Source: Clostridia bacterium
GTDB taxonomy: Bacteria > Bacillota > Clostridia > Christensenellales > Aristaeellaceae
DNA length: 41,651 nt
Direction: 5' to 3'
Assembly: GCA_017615475.1 (NCBI GenBank)
Contig: JAGAAC010000161.1
Coordinates: forward strand, 1 to 41,651
Made by a program: the position numbers and the translations under genes. Below the pieces are notes generated by a model. The model saw nothing but the letters and a program-made list of their open reading frames with translations, was not told the DNA's origin and ran no database searches. Positions 1 through 7,500 of this stretch are shown here, piece by piece; the first letter of the stretch is position 1; every line of letters begins with the position of its first letter.

Positions 1-1
1 A

Positions 2-2425
2 CTGGCGATTACACCTGCGGCGGTGACACTGACGAGTGGCAGCAAGAGCCGTGAGTATAACGGCAGCGCGCTGACGAATGACGAGGTTGAAGGCAAGAAC
101 GAAAACGGCCTGACGGTAGAGACTGGCTGGGTAGGAAGCGAAGGCGCGACCTACGAGTTCTCCGGAACGATTACCGACAAGGGCACTGTGAAGAATGCTT
201 TCAGCTACAATCTGAAGGAAGGCACGATCGCCAGCAACTACAGCATCACCAAGACCGAAGGCGATCTGACGATCACCGCAATCACCGATAAGGTGACTGT
301 GACGATCACAGAGAACAGCGGCAGCGAAAAGTATGACGGCAATGAAAAGACAGTGACCGGATATACCGTCACCAAGATCAGCAACACGCTGTACACCGAA
401 GCGGACTTCGAATTCAAGGGCGACGCTACTGTCAAGGGAACGGATGCCGGCAGCTATCCGATGGAACTGAAGCCTGCTGACTTCACGAACATCAGCACGA
501 ACTTCACGAACGTCGAGTTTAAGATCGTGGACGGCACACTGGAGATCAGCAAGCGTACAGTCATCATGACGAGCGCAACCGATACCAAGGTGTATGACAG
601 CACGCCCCTGACGAATGACGAAGTAAAGGAAACCGGAGACGGATTCGTCGATGGTGAAGGCGCGGATTACGATGTGACCGGCAGCCAGACTCTGGTTGGC
701 ACCAGTGACAACACCTTCACTTATGAACTGAAGGAAGGCACCAAGGCTTCCAACTATGAGATCAAGACCGTGCTCGGAAAACTGACCGTAACCGATGAGG
801 ATGTACCGGACAACCTGGTGGTGAAGAAGACTGCGGATGAAACTTTGTACCAGCTGGGTGATGAGGTAAGCTTCGATATCTGGGTCAAGAACATCTATGA
901 TGACACAGTAACAATCAAGCTGACCGAAATCCCCGGTGTGACCCTGGCCAAGGATACCTTCGAAGGTGTTAAACCCGGAGAAGAAATCACAACCACCGCG
1001 ACCTACACCATCACGGAAGCCGATATCCTGGCGAGAGGTTTCACCAATACGGTGACGGCAAAGGTTGTAGAGAAAGAATGGACCGCTGATGCATCGGTTA
1101 ATGTTGAAGAACCGCATACCGAACTGGTGGTAACCAAGAAGACAACCTCCAATCCCGCGAACGGCGAGGCCTACGTACTGGGTGAAACAATCACCTACGA
1201 GATCTCCGTGGAGAACAAGGGCAACATCACGATCTCGGATATCACGGTGGCAGATGAAAAGACCGGGGATGAATGGACAATCACAGAACTTAAACCCGGT
1301 GCCAGCGAAGTATTCAAACCGAGCTATGTTGTGACCGAGGAAGACGTCCTGGCAGGCTCTGTGAAGAACTTCGTTACCGCAAAGGGTACGAGCGAAGATC
1401 CTGACAATCCTGAACCGGATGGTGGCGACGATGTTGAGGATCCGACGGAAGATCCGAACGGACACCTGACGGTGACCAAGAAGACTACCTCCACACCTGC
1501 GGACGGCAAGGCCTATGTGCTGAACGAGAAGATCACCTATGAGATCAATGTGAAGAACGACGGCAACCTGACGCTGACAAATGTGACTGTGACAGACGAA
1601 CTGACCGGTGATGAATGGACAATCGCTACCATGAAGCCCGGCGATGAACAGACATACGAAGCGGAATACACTGTGACCGAGGCAGATATCCTGGCCGGCT
1701 CCGTGAAGAACTTCGTCACCGCAAAGGGCAAGAGCGAGGATCCCGACAATCCTGAACCGGATGATGACGCTGATGTTGAGGATCCGACGGAAGATCCGAA
1801 CGGACACATCACCATCGAAAAGGTGACGACCTCCAAGTCCGCGAACCCGAAGGGCTATGTGGAAGGCGAGACCATCACCTACAAGATCACGGTGAAGAAC
1901 GACGGTAACCTGACGATCAAGGACGTCACGGTGACAGACGCACTGACCGGTGATGAATGGAAGGTCGAAGGCGACATGGTACCCGGAGCGGTGAAGGAAT
2001 ACGAAACCAGCTACACCGTAACCGCTGAAGATGTCCAGGCCGGAGAGGTCCTGAACGTGGCGACCGCGACCGGTAAGAGCCCCGATCCGAAGAATCCCGA
2101 CGTACCCGTGACACCCGGTGAAGATCCCGAACCCACCACGGAAGACAAGTACACGCTGACGATCGAATACGTCTACCAGAACGGACGTACAGCCGCGGAG
2201 ACCTACACGGAAGTGCTCCACGCCGGAGACAACTATGACGTACAGTCTCCCTACATTGCAGGCTACTACGCATCGCAGCAGAAGGTAACCGGAACAATGC
2301 CCGCAAGGGATGTGATGGTAACGGTTATCTACATCGAACCCAGGAACACGATCACGATTGATGACTTTGTGACACCGCTGGGCATTGGTCTGGGCAGCAT
2401 GAATGCCGGCGAAACCATCGAGTAA
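2..2425 (+). CDS. Surface protein with MBG-like and DUF11-like repeats (5'-truncated by window edge)
   Basis: The frame is open from base 2, and the residues before the first possible GTG (position 23) continue a repeat seen again downstream, so this is the 3' part of a larger gene. Three MBG-like beta repeats of about 90 residues (each with a YNG/YDG/YDS core and ending in a 'GDLTIT'/'GTLEIS'/'GKLTVT' strand) are followed by one divergent and three close DUF11/DUF7507-type repeats ('TYEISVENKGN', 'TYEINVKNDGN', 'TYKITVKNDGN') and a C-terminal MucBP-like strand-rich segment. Acidic linkers such as 'EDPTEDPNGH' separate repeats. Such proteins are extracellular adhesins or surface-layer stalks. 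There is no LPXTG motif and no C-terminal membrane helix; the protein ends in a conserved-looking tail, TPLGIGLGSMNAGETIE. Ligand unknown. Confidence 0.85.
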   Translation: MAITPAAVTLTSGSKSREYNGSALTNDEVEGKNENGLTVETGWVGSEGATYEFSGTITDKGTVKNAFSYNLKEGTIASNYSITKTEGDLTITAITDKVTVTITENSGSEKYDGNEKTVTGYTVTKISNTLYTEADFEFKGDATVKGTDAGSYPMELKPADFTNISTNFTNVEFKIVDGTLEISKRTVIMTSATDTKVYDSTPLTNDEVKETGDGFVDGEGADYDVTGSQTLVGTSDNTFTYELKEGTKASNYEIKTVLGKLTVTDEDVPDNLVVKKTADETLYQLGDEVSFDIWVKNIYDDTVTIKLTEIPGVTLAKDTFEGVKPGEEITTTATYTITEADILARGFTNTVTAKVVEKEWTADASVNVEEPHTELVVTKKTTSNPANGEAYVLGETITYEISVENKGNITISDITVADEKTGDEWTITELKPGASEVFKPSYVVTEEDVLAGSVKNFVTAKGTSEDPDNPEPDGGDDVEDPTEDPNGHLTVTKKTTSTPADGKAYVLNEKITYEINVKNDGNLTLTNVTVTDELTGDEWTIATMKPGDEQTYEAEYTVTEADILAGSVKNFVTAKGKSEDPDNPEPDDDADVEDPTEDPNGHITIEKVTTSKSANPKGYVEGETITYKITVKNDGNLTIKDVTVTDALTGDEWKVEGDMVPGAVKEYETSYTVTAEDVQAGEVLNVATATGKSPDPKNPDVPVTPGEDPEPTTEDKYTLTIEYVYQNGRTAAETYTEVLHAGDNYDVQSPYIAGYYASQQKVTGTMPARDVMVTVIYIEPRNTITIDDFVTPLGIGLGSMNAGETIE
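1430..1807 (+). repeat. Exact 36-bp direct repeat inside the surface-protein gene
   Basis: Bases 1430-1465 recur identically at 1772-1807, exactly 342 bases (114 codons) apart. They encode the acidic linker between DUF11-like repeats. Identical linkers between diverged domains point to recent duplication or gene conversion of repeat modules. Confidence 0.9.
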
Positions 2426-2586
2426 AAACACCCGAAAAACGCGTCCGATGGACAACAAAACGGATCCGGCCGGTGCTTCTCTTCCAACCGGAAGGAAGGA
2501 ATGAGGGGCACGGCCGGAGAAGTAGAAAACCATTGGAAAAAACATTCACTGTCAACGCTCAACGGTATACAAAGGGGGACGACTGA

Positions 2587-4608
2587 ATGAAAAAACTGCT
2601 GGCATTGCTGCTGACTTGTATGATGGTGCTGACAGCATGTTCCGCCTGGGCGGAAACCGCTGCGGAAGAACCTGCCGCGGAAGAGACACAGCAGATTACT
2701 TATGACTATGATGAACTGACGGTGGCCGTGACGACACCGCTGACCGGAAACTTCTTCACCAACCTGTGGGGGAACGGCAGCAGCGACCTGGACGTGCGGA
2801 ACCTGATCCACGGCTACAACCTGGTTGAGTGGAACACTGAGGAGGGCGTTTTCGTCCCGGATGATTCCGTTGTGAGCGGAGTGACGATCCAGGCGGAAGA
2901 CAACGGCGACGTGACCTTTATTGTTGCCTTGTACAAAGACCTGTATTACAACAACGGAACACAGATCACCGCCTGGGACTATGCCTTCTCCTTCCTGCTG
3001 ACCATGGCGCCGGAGATGGCGGAAATCGGCGGCGCCGTGCACAAGCCGGAATACATTGCCGGATATAACGACTATATCAGCGGCAAGTCAAAGGAATTGT
3101 CCGGCGTAAAGGTGCTGAGCGATAACCTGCTGCACATCACGATCGACAAGGCATACCTGCCCTTCTTCTACGAGCTGGGCCTTCTGGACTGCGTGCCTTA
3201 TCCCATCAGTGAAATTGCTCCGGGAGTGAAGGTGGCGGATGACGGAGACGGTATATACCTGACCAACGCGGAAGCGGGAGATGAAGCTGTGTTCACGGCG
3301 GACCTGCTGAAGGGAACGATCCTGGATGAAGCAACAGGCTACCGGACACATCCTGCCGTAATGAGCGGCGCGTATGTGCTGACCTCCTTTGAGGACGGCG
3401 TGGCCAAGTTTGAGATCAATCCGCAGTACAAGGGAAACAGCAAGGGACAGAAGCCGAGCATCAAAAAGATCACTATGCTGTCCATGCCTTCAGAAGAGAT
3501 GATACAGGCTTATAAAGAAGGCAAAGTGACGCTGATGAATAAGATGAGTGAGGCTAAGACGGTTGCGGAATGCCTGATGATGACGGCTGAAGATGAAATG
3601 CTGGCCGGCACGAACTACGCCAGAACCGGTCTGAGCTTCCTGAGCTTTAACACAGAGCGGAAACCGCTGGATGAACTGGCTGTGCGGCAGGCGATTGCCT
3701 ACCTGGCTGACCGGGACACCATCACCTTCAAGGCCATAGACGGCTACGGCACGAAGGGCATGGGGTACTTCGGCGTGGGTCAGTGGATGTACCTGCTGCT
3801 GAACGGAACCGTGCAGTATCCTGTGAAAGAGCCTGATGAGAACGCGGACGCAAAGACCAAGCAGGAATACGAAAAGACCATTGAAAAATGGAAAGAACTG
3901 AGCCTGGATGAGATCGAGACTTATGATCTGGATGCCGGAAAGGCAGCGGAGCTGCTGGACGGCGCCGGCTGGAACCTGAATGAAAACGGTGAAGCCTTTA
4001 ATCCGGAAACGGACAAGGTGCGCTATAAGAAGACAGATGACGGCCTGGTACCGCTGCAGCTGACGCTTGCTTACGGACAGGGAAGCGCCGCCGGCGCGGA
4101 ACTGGAAGGGACACTGGTTCAGAACCTGGCAGCAGCCGGAATCGACCTGAAAGTGGAAGCGATCGAGGGCAGCAAGCTGCTGGACGAGTATTACCGGCTG
4201 GCTGAGACGGAATACGATATCCTCTTCCTGGCAACGAATTTCGATGTTCTGTATGATCCGTCGCTGAACTTCATTGAGACGGAAGACGGACATCATGTCT
4301 GGAAGACATCCGGATTTGAAGATGATGAACTGTGGCAGCTGGCGGTCGACATGCGGCGTACCGAGCCGGAAGACGTGCTGACCTACTGCAAAAGGTGGCT
4401 GGAGTTCCAGAAACGCTTTATGGAACAGCTGCCGGTGCTGCCGATGTATTCCAATGTGTATTTCGACTTCTATCCGAATGTGCTTCATGACTATTTCATC
4501 GGTGAGAACATTTCCTGGCCGCAGGCGATTATCGGCGCGTATATGGCGGATTATGTTCCCGAAGAAGAAGCTGAAGTTGAGGAAGAAGCTGAACTGCTCG
4601 AACCCTGA
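2587..4608 (+). CDS. ABC transporter substrate-binding lipoprotein, SBP_bac_5 (oligopeptide/nickel-type) family
   Basis: The 673-residue product starts with a lipoprotein signal (LLALLLTCMMVLTAC; lipobox Cys18) after a strong site, AAGGGGG, 7 nt upstream. The body has features of family 5 periplasmic-type binding proteins: 'VAVTTPLTGNF' near the mature N-terminus, a 'LSFLSFNTERKPLDELAVRQAIAY' type segment around residue 350 and a C-terminal 'LPVLPMYSNVYFDFYP' strand. It would capture peptides or other oligomers for an ABC importer and is probably lipid-anchored outside the membrane. No permease or ATPase genes adjoin it, so the importer must be encoded elsewhere or be shared. An acidic Glu/Ala tail (about 15 residues) ends the protein. 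It is longer than the usual ~540-residue family member, with an insertion around residues 410-450 rich in charged residues. Confidence 0.85.
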   Translation: MKKLLALLLTCMMVLTACSAWAETAAEEPAAEETQQITYDYDELTVAVTTPLTGNFFTNLWGNGSSDLDVRNLIHGYNLVEWNTEEGVFVPDDSVVSGVTIQAEDNGDVTFIVALYKDLYYNNGTQITAWDYAFSFLLTMAPEMAEIGGAVHKPEYIAGYNDYISGKSKELSGVKVLSDNLLHITIDKAYLPFFYELGLLDCVPYPISEIAPGVKVADDGDGIYLTNAEAGDEAVFTADLLKGTILDEATGYRTHPAVMSGAYVLTSFEDGVAKFEINPQYKGNSKGQKPSIKKITMLSMPSEEMIQAYKEGKVTLMNKMSEAKTVAECLMMTAEDEMLAGTNYARTGLSFLSFNTERKPLDELAVRQAIAYLADRDTITFKAIDGYGTKGMGYFGVGQWMYLLLNGTVQYPVKEPDENADAKTKQEYEKTIEKWKELSLDEIETYDLDAGKAAELLDGAGWNLNENGEAFNPETDKVRYKKTDDGLVPLQLTLAYGQGSAAGAELEGTLVQNLAAAGIDLKVEAIEGSKLLDEYYRLAETEYDILFLATNFDVLYDPSLNFIETEDGHHVWKTSGFEDDELWQLAVDMRRTEPEDVLTYCKRWLEFQKRFMEQLPVLPMYSNVYFDFYPNVLHDYFIGENISWPQAIIGAYMADYVPEEEAEVEEEAELLEP

Positions 4609-4627
4609 TCAAAGAAACTGAATTGAA

Positions 4628-4657
4628 AAGGCCTTGCATTGCAGGGCCTTTTCCTTT
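4628..4657 (+). terminator. Rho-independent terminator after the binding-protein gene
   Basis: Nine-base stem AAGGCCTTG / CAGGGCCTT (one G-T pair) with a five-base loop, followed by TTCCTTT. It lies 20 bases after the stop of the binding-protein gene. Confidence 0.8.
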
Positions 4658-4691
4658 ATGCTTTTTGGGATAAACCGAAGGGAGAAACAAA

Positions 4692-5576
4692 GTGATCAGG
4701 CGAGGAACAGCGCTGCTGCTTGTGCTGGCGGCGGTAATTATGATTTGGGGAAACGCTCCGGCGGAAGAAAGAAAGCAGGAGATTCAGGCCTGTGAGGTAC
4801 TGACAAATGCTTTTACCCTGCTGGAGGAAGGCAATCCTTTTATTGAAAGATACAACCGGATCACCGGGGAGCAGGTACAGGCCCGCATGAAACAGGGCGT
4901 TCCCTATTTCTGGGGAGGACGTGCTGAAAGCCATCTGTTTGCCAAGGAACCGGATTATATTGTGCAGGACGCCTGGCAGAGCAGCCCCGCCTATTACCGG
5001 GCCGGTGTAAAGTATATCTATGGATTTGACTGCGTGGGATTTGTGGCCTGGGTGTGGAAACAGGTTTACGGATCATCCATGCCGAAAACGGGGAGTCTGT
5101 TCAATGACCGGGAACACCAGATCCGGAATAAGCAGGCCGGGGAAGGCCCGCTTTGGGACGGCTGCGCTGAAACGCTGGTTCCGGGAGATATCCTGCTGGT
5201 GGATCATGACGGACGCCATATCGCGATTTACGCCGGAACGCTGCGGATGTACGGTTATACGGCGGAAGAGGTGCCGGAGCTGGCGGACATGCTGGATATG
5301 CCGCTTGTGGTTCACTGCACAACGAACGCGCAGATTGCTGACCGGTTCGCGGAACTGATAGCCAACGGGCTGCCTAAATATAAATGCGCCACAGTGACGG
5401 ACGGAGGCGTATGTGTTTCCCTGATGGTGCAGGACAGGAACCAGGTGCCCGGGCTGGTGCATCAGCAGAACCAGGACACGCGGTATTACACGCTGCCGGA
5501 CGGAACCTGGCTGACGGTGCTGGCATGCGATGACGTAACGGATTACTGCTGGCTGAGGTACGAAAAAACAACTTAA
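4692..5576 (+). CDS. Secreted NlpC/P60-like cysteine hydrolase
   Basis: The 294-residue product begins at GTG with GGGAGAA 8 nt upstream. Residues 6-24 form a signal peptide or anchor. An NlpC/P60-type catalytic core is visible: Cys114 in 'YGFDCVGFVAWVW', His176 in 'DHDGRHIAIYAG' following a 'PGDILLV' strand, and a candidate third residue His208 in 'LVVHCTTN'. Such enzymes cleave peptidoglycan stem peptides. The C-terminal 60 residues may form a small SH3-like strand domain ('YYTLPDGTWLTVLACDD'). The N-terminal segment 'GVPYFWGGR' recalls the YxWGG motif that usually precedes the catalytic Cys in P60 proteins, but here about 40 residues are inserted between it and the Cys. It is monocistronic, with terminators on both sides. 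Confidence 0.75.
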   Translation: MIRRGTALLLVLAAVIMIWGNAPAEERKQEIQACEVLTNAFTLLEEGNPFIERYNRITGEQVQARMKQGVPYFWGGRAESHLFAKEPDYIVQDAWQSSPAYYRAGVKYIYGFDCVGFVAWVWKQVYGSSMPKTGSLFNDREHQIRNKQAGEGPLWDGCAETLVPGDILLVDHDGRHIAIYAGTLRMYGYTAEEVPELADMLDMPLVVHCTTNAQIADRFAELIANGLPKYKCATVTDGGVCVSLMVQDRNQVPGLVHQQNQDTRYYTLPDGTWLTVLACDDVTDYCWLRYEKTT

Positions 5577-5615
5577 AACTGAAGACTTAAAACTGAAAAA
5601 TGAATAATGGTGGAG

Positions 5616-5706
5616 GAATGACTACGTCATTCTTTGAAATAAATACGCCTTCGGCGTGTGAAATATTCGACTGACGTCGAATGTGAAATATCCATCTGTG
5701 ACGGAT
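5616..5706. repeat. Array of four small hairpins separated by (G/T)TGAAATA linkers
   Basis: Four short inverted repeats follow one another: GAATGAC-TAC-GTCATTC (5616-5632), ACGCC-TTC-GGCGT (5645-5657), ATTCGAC-TGAC-GTCGAAT (5665-5682) and ATCCATC-TGT-GACGGAT (5690-5706, one mismatch). Between them stand near-identical linkers TTGAAATAAAT, GTGAAATA and GTGAAATA. Stem sequences differ while linkers are kept, which suggests a repeat family defined by structure plus spacer. It sits between the NlpC/P60 gene and its terminator. Confidence 0.8.
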
Positions 5707-5719
5707 GTTAAAGTTACTG

Positions 5720-5743
5720 GGGCTTCTGGAGAAGCCCTTTTTT
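5720..5743 (+). terminator. Rho-independent terminator
   Basis: Perfect 7-bp stem GGGCTTC-TGGA-GAAGCCC followed by six T. It ends the NlpC/P60 transcript after the hairpin array. Confidence 0.9.
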
Positions 5744-5792
5744 GGTGTGTTTTGGGGCATGAAAAATATTTTACAAAATTATTAAAAAAGTG

Positions 5793-5820
5793 TTGACAAA
5801 CGAAACATATTATGTAATAA
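5793..5820 (+). promoter_or_regulatory. Sigma-70 type promoter of the structured RNA
   Basis: TTGACA at 5793-5798, a 16-base spacer and TAATAA at 5815-5820, in A+T-rich DNA. Predicted start of transcription is near 5827. Confidence 0.8.
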
Positions 5821-5826
5821 TGTAGT

Positions 5827-6066
5827 CACAAAAGAGAAGGGTAATGAAAAAGAAGGGAGATGAGAGGGTAAAGGGACAAGGTTTTAAAGGTGACAGGAAA
5901 CCGTCGGAGCTGTGCGGTGACTGGCCGGAGGCGTTCATGGCAAGAGGTAGATCCGGAACGGCAAAGGAGGCCCGCTGCAGCGGCTCTTCCGCGGAAGGAA
6001 AAGAAGGCGGAAGGGTAAAAACGAGATAGATATAAACCCCTGCGTGTCAAAGCGCAGGGGATGTTT
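5827..6066 (+). ncRNA. Structured non-coding RNA of about 240 nt (raiA-motif candidate)
   Basis: This is a closed unit: strong promoter just upstream, hairpin terminator at 6037-6066, purine-rich body. Helices visible by eye include GGTTT 5880-5884 with AAACC 5898-5902, CCGC 5972-5975 with GCGG 5980-5983, and CTTC/GAAG at 5986-5997. The only in-frame ATG with a ribosome site (5844) gives a 61-residue Lys/Arg/Gly-rich peptide with no protein-like character. From memory, the segment around 5876-5945 and the purine-rich stretch before the terminator resemble the raiA RNA of Clostridia, but this could not be verified. Function unknown; the next gene downstream has its own promoter. Confidence 0.7.
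6037..6066 (+). terminator. Terminator of the structured RNA
   Basis: Perfect 8-bp stem CCCCTGCG / CGCAGGGG with an eight-base loop, followed by ATGTTTTT. Confidence 0.85.
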
Positions 6067-6110
6067 TTATGTGTTGGAAACAAAAATTCGACGAAACGTA
6101 GAATAAATAT

Positions 6111-6140
6111 TTGACAGATTATACGAATTGGGTGTTCAAT
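6111..6140 (+). promoter_or_regulatory. Probable promoter of the XRE regulator gene
   Basis: TTGACA at 6111-6116 and, after 18 bases, TTCAAT at 6135-6140. The -10 matches the consensus at four of six positions. Confidence 0.55.
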
Positions 6141-6182
6141 AGGAAGCGGAGATTCGGTATTATGATTGCGGAACGAGGGAAA

Positions 6183-6276
6183 CGGCTGCAGGACAGCCGA
6201 TAAAGGAGGACGCAATCATGATGAACGCTATGTATATGAACAGCAATATTGAAACCGTAATCTCCGGAGGGAAAGA
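6183..6276 (+). promoter_or_regulatory. Leader with hairpin, strong ribosome site and overlapping upstream reading frame
   Basis: A hairpin CGGCTG-CAGGA-CAGCCG (6183-6199) is followed by AAGGAGG (6203-6209) placed 8 nt before ATG 6218. That frame runs to 6463 and so overlaps the XRE gene out of frame for 187 bases. The XRE gene has its own GGAGGG (6266-6271) 5 nt before ATG 6277. The stronger ribosome site therefore serves the upstream frame, a layout suited to translational interference or coupling. Confidence 0.5.
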
Positions 6277-7359
6277 ATGGAAAACAGGCTGGCAGAAAAC
6301 ATCCGCAAATACCGGAAAGATCTGGGGCTCAATCAGGAAGATCTTGCGGAACGGCTGGGCATTACTCTGGGAACAGTCTCCAAATGGGAGCGAGGTATTT
6401 CTGAGCCGGATCTCCAATACATCATGGACCTCGCAGAACTCTTTCATGTCTCGGTTGATGTAATGATCGGTTTTACGATGCGCGGAAACAACGCGGATTC
6501 GGAAGCGGAACGGATTGGCAAATTGGAGGACGAGCTGTCAATCGGGGAAGTAGTGGCGGAATATGACCGGGCCCTGATGAAGTTTCCAAACCACTTCGGG
6601 ATTGTATACGGAGCCGCCAGGTGCTACATGCAGATAGGCGTCGTATACAAGAAAGAACCGGAGCTTCGGCGGGCGATTGAACTGCTGCGGCATTCAATTG
6701 AATTGTACTCGCAGAACAAGGATCCGAAACTCAGTGAACTGGATCTGAGCAATGATATTGCCCAGTGCTACGCGGCCCTGAAAGAATACAGGCGGGCTAT
6801 TGATGAGTATAAGAAAAACAATATATGCGGTATCAATGACGCGTCCATCGGCCTGCTCCTGATTGAGAACGAGAAACAGCCGCAGGAAGGTATCAAATAT
6901 ACGGAGCGGGCTTTCCTGACCCAGGTTGGTCAAACGATCACAGCGATGAGCGGATTTGTAACCTATTACAGGGATACAGGAGACATAGATCGAGGGATAC
7001 GGGCTATTGAATGGACGCTGGAATACCTGAAGAGCCTCAAGGAGGAGCCTGCCGAGAAAGCGTACCTGGACAAAATGATCTGTCTTCATTATTTTATGCT
7101 GGCGATCGGTATGGATATGACAGGCAAGACGCAAAAAGCGGAGGACAACCTGGTCAATGCTGTCCGGATGGCCAGGGCATTTGATGAAAAACCTGTCTAT
7201 ACGCTGGACAATGTGCTTTTCGCGGAGAAGGCAAGAGGATCCACTGTATACGATAACGCGGGACCGACAGCAATGGAGAGCCTGATCAGGACACTGGATA
7301 GAGACGGAAAAGAAACCAGCGAAGGGTTTAAGAAGAAGTTTTATGAGTTGATCAAATGA
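6277..7359 (+). CDS. XRE-family regulator with C-terminal TPR-like helical domain
   Basis: The 360-residue product has a Cro/C1-type helix-turn-helix at residues 5-61 ('LAENIRKYRKDLGLNQEDLAERLGITLGTVSKWERG', given here only as position: key residues Gln20, Ser35, Lys36, Trp37, Glu38). The remaining 290 residues are helical with repeated 34-residue-like units (for example 'FPNHFGIVYGAARCYMQIG' and 'SNDIAQCYAALKEYRRAIDEY') typical of TPR folds. This architecture is shared with regulators that sense peptides or partner proteins (RRNPP-like and many uncharacterised gut Firmicutes regulators). Start chosen at ATG 6277 for its GGAGGG site and because the family begins just before the 'LAENI' segment. 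Target unknown; the flanking structured RNA and the divergent-end ABC exporter are the nearest candidates. Confidence 0.8.
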   Translation: MENRLAENIRKYRKDLGLNQEDLAERLGITLGTVSKWERGISEPDLQYIMDLAELFHVSVDVMIGFTMRGNNADSEAERIGKLEDELSIGEVVAEYDRALMKFPNHFGIVYGAARCYMQIGVVYKKEPELRRAIELLRHSIELYSQNKDPKLSELDLSNDIAQCYAALKEYRRAIDEYKKNNICGINDASIGLLLIENEKQPQEGIKYTERAFLTQVGQTITAMSGFVTYYRDTGDIDRGIRAIEWTLEYLKSLKEEPAEKAYLDKMICLHYFMLAIGMDMTGKTQKAEDNLVNAVRMARAFDEKPVYTLDNVLFAEKARGSTVYDNAGPTAMESLIRTLDRDGKETSEGFKKKFYELIK

Positions 7360-7395
7360 TAGGGAGAAGAACCCTCCTAATGAATACTGAAGACC

Positions 7396-7442
7396 AGATC
7401 CTTCGGCTGCGCTCACTTCGTTCATCTTGCTCAGGATGACAC
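7396..7442. repeat. Probable dispersed intergenic repeat
   Basis: A 47-base stretch beginning AGATCCTTCGGCTGCGCTCA and ending CTCAGGATGACA has outer ends ATCCT/AGGAT that pair. From memory, near-identical sequences occur in many copies between genes of gut Firmicutes. It lies between the convergent ends of the XRE and ABC genes. Copy number in this genome cannot be judged from one window. Confidence 0.55.
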
Positions 7443-7467
7443 TTCATAAGGAAGTGAAGAGTGACAG

Positions 7468-7500
7468 GAAGAGCCATCAGCTTTAAGCTGATGGCTCTTC
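7468..7500. terminator. Long perfect palindrome over the ABC stop codon, possible bidirectional terminator
   Basis: A 16-bp perfect inverted repeat (7468-7483 with 7485-7500, one unpaired base between) covers the last codons and the stop of the minus-strand ABC gene. Neither strand has a clear T run after it. It may act as a 3' RNA-stabilising hairpin or as a weak terminator for both convergent genes. Confidence 0.6.

Noticed and set aside
1430..1807. 36-bp exact repeat as a sign of a mobile element or CRISPR
   Set aside because: It lies in frame within the surface-protein gene at the period of its protein repeats; only two copies and no array.
5844..6029. 61-codon frame inside the structured RNA
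   Set aside because: Lys/Arg/Gly-rich with no domain character; the region is bounded as an RNA transcription unit and its purine bias explains the composition.
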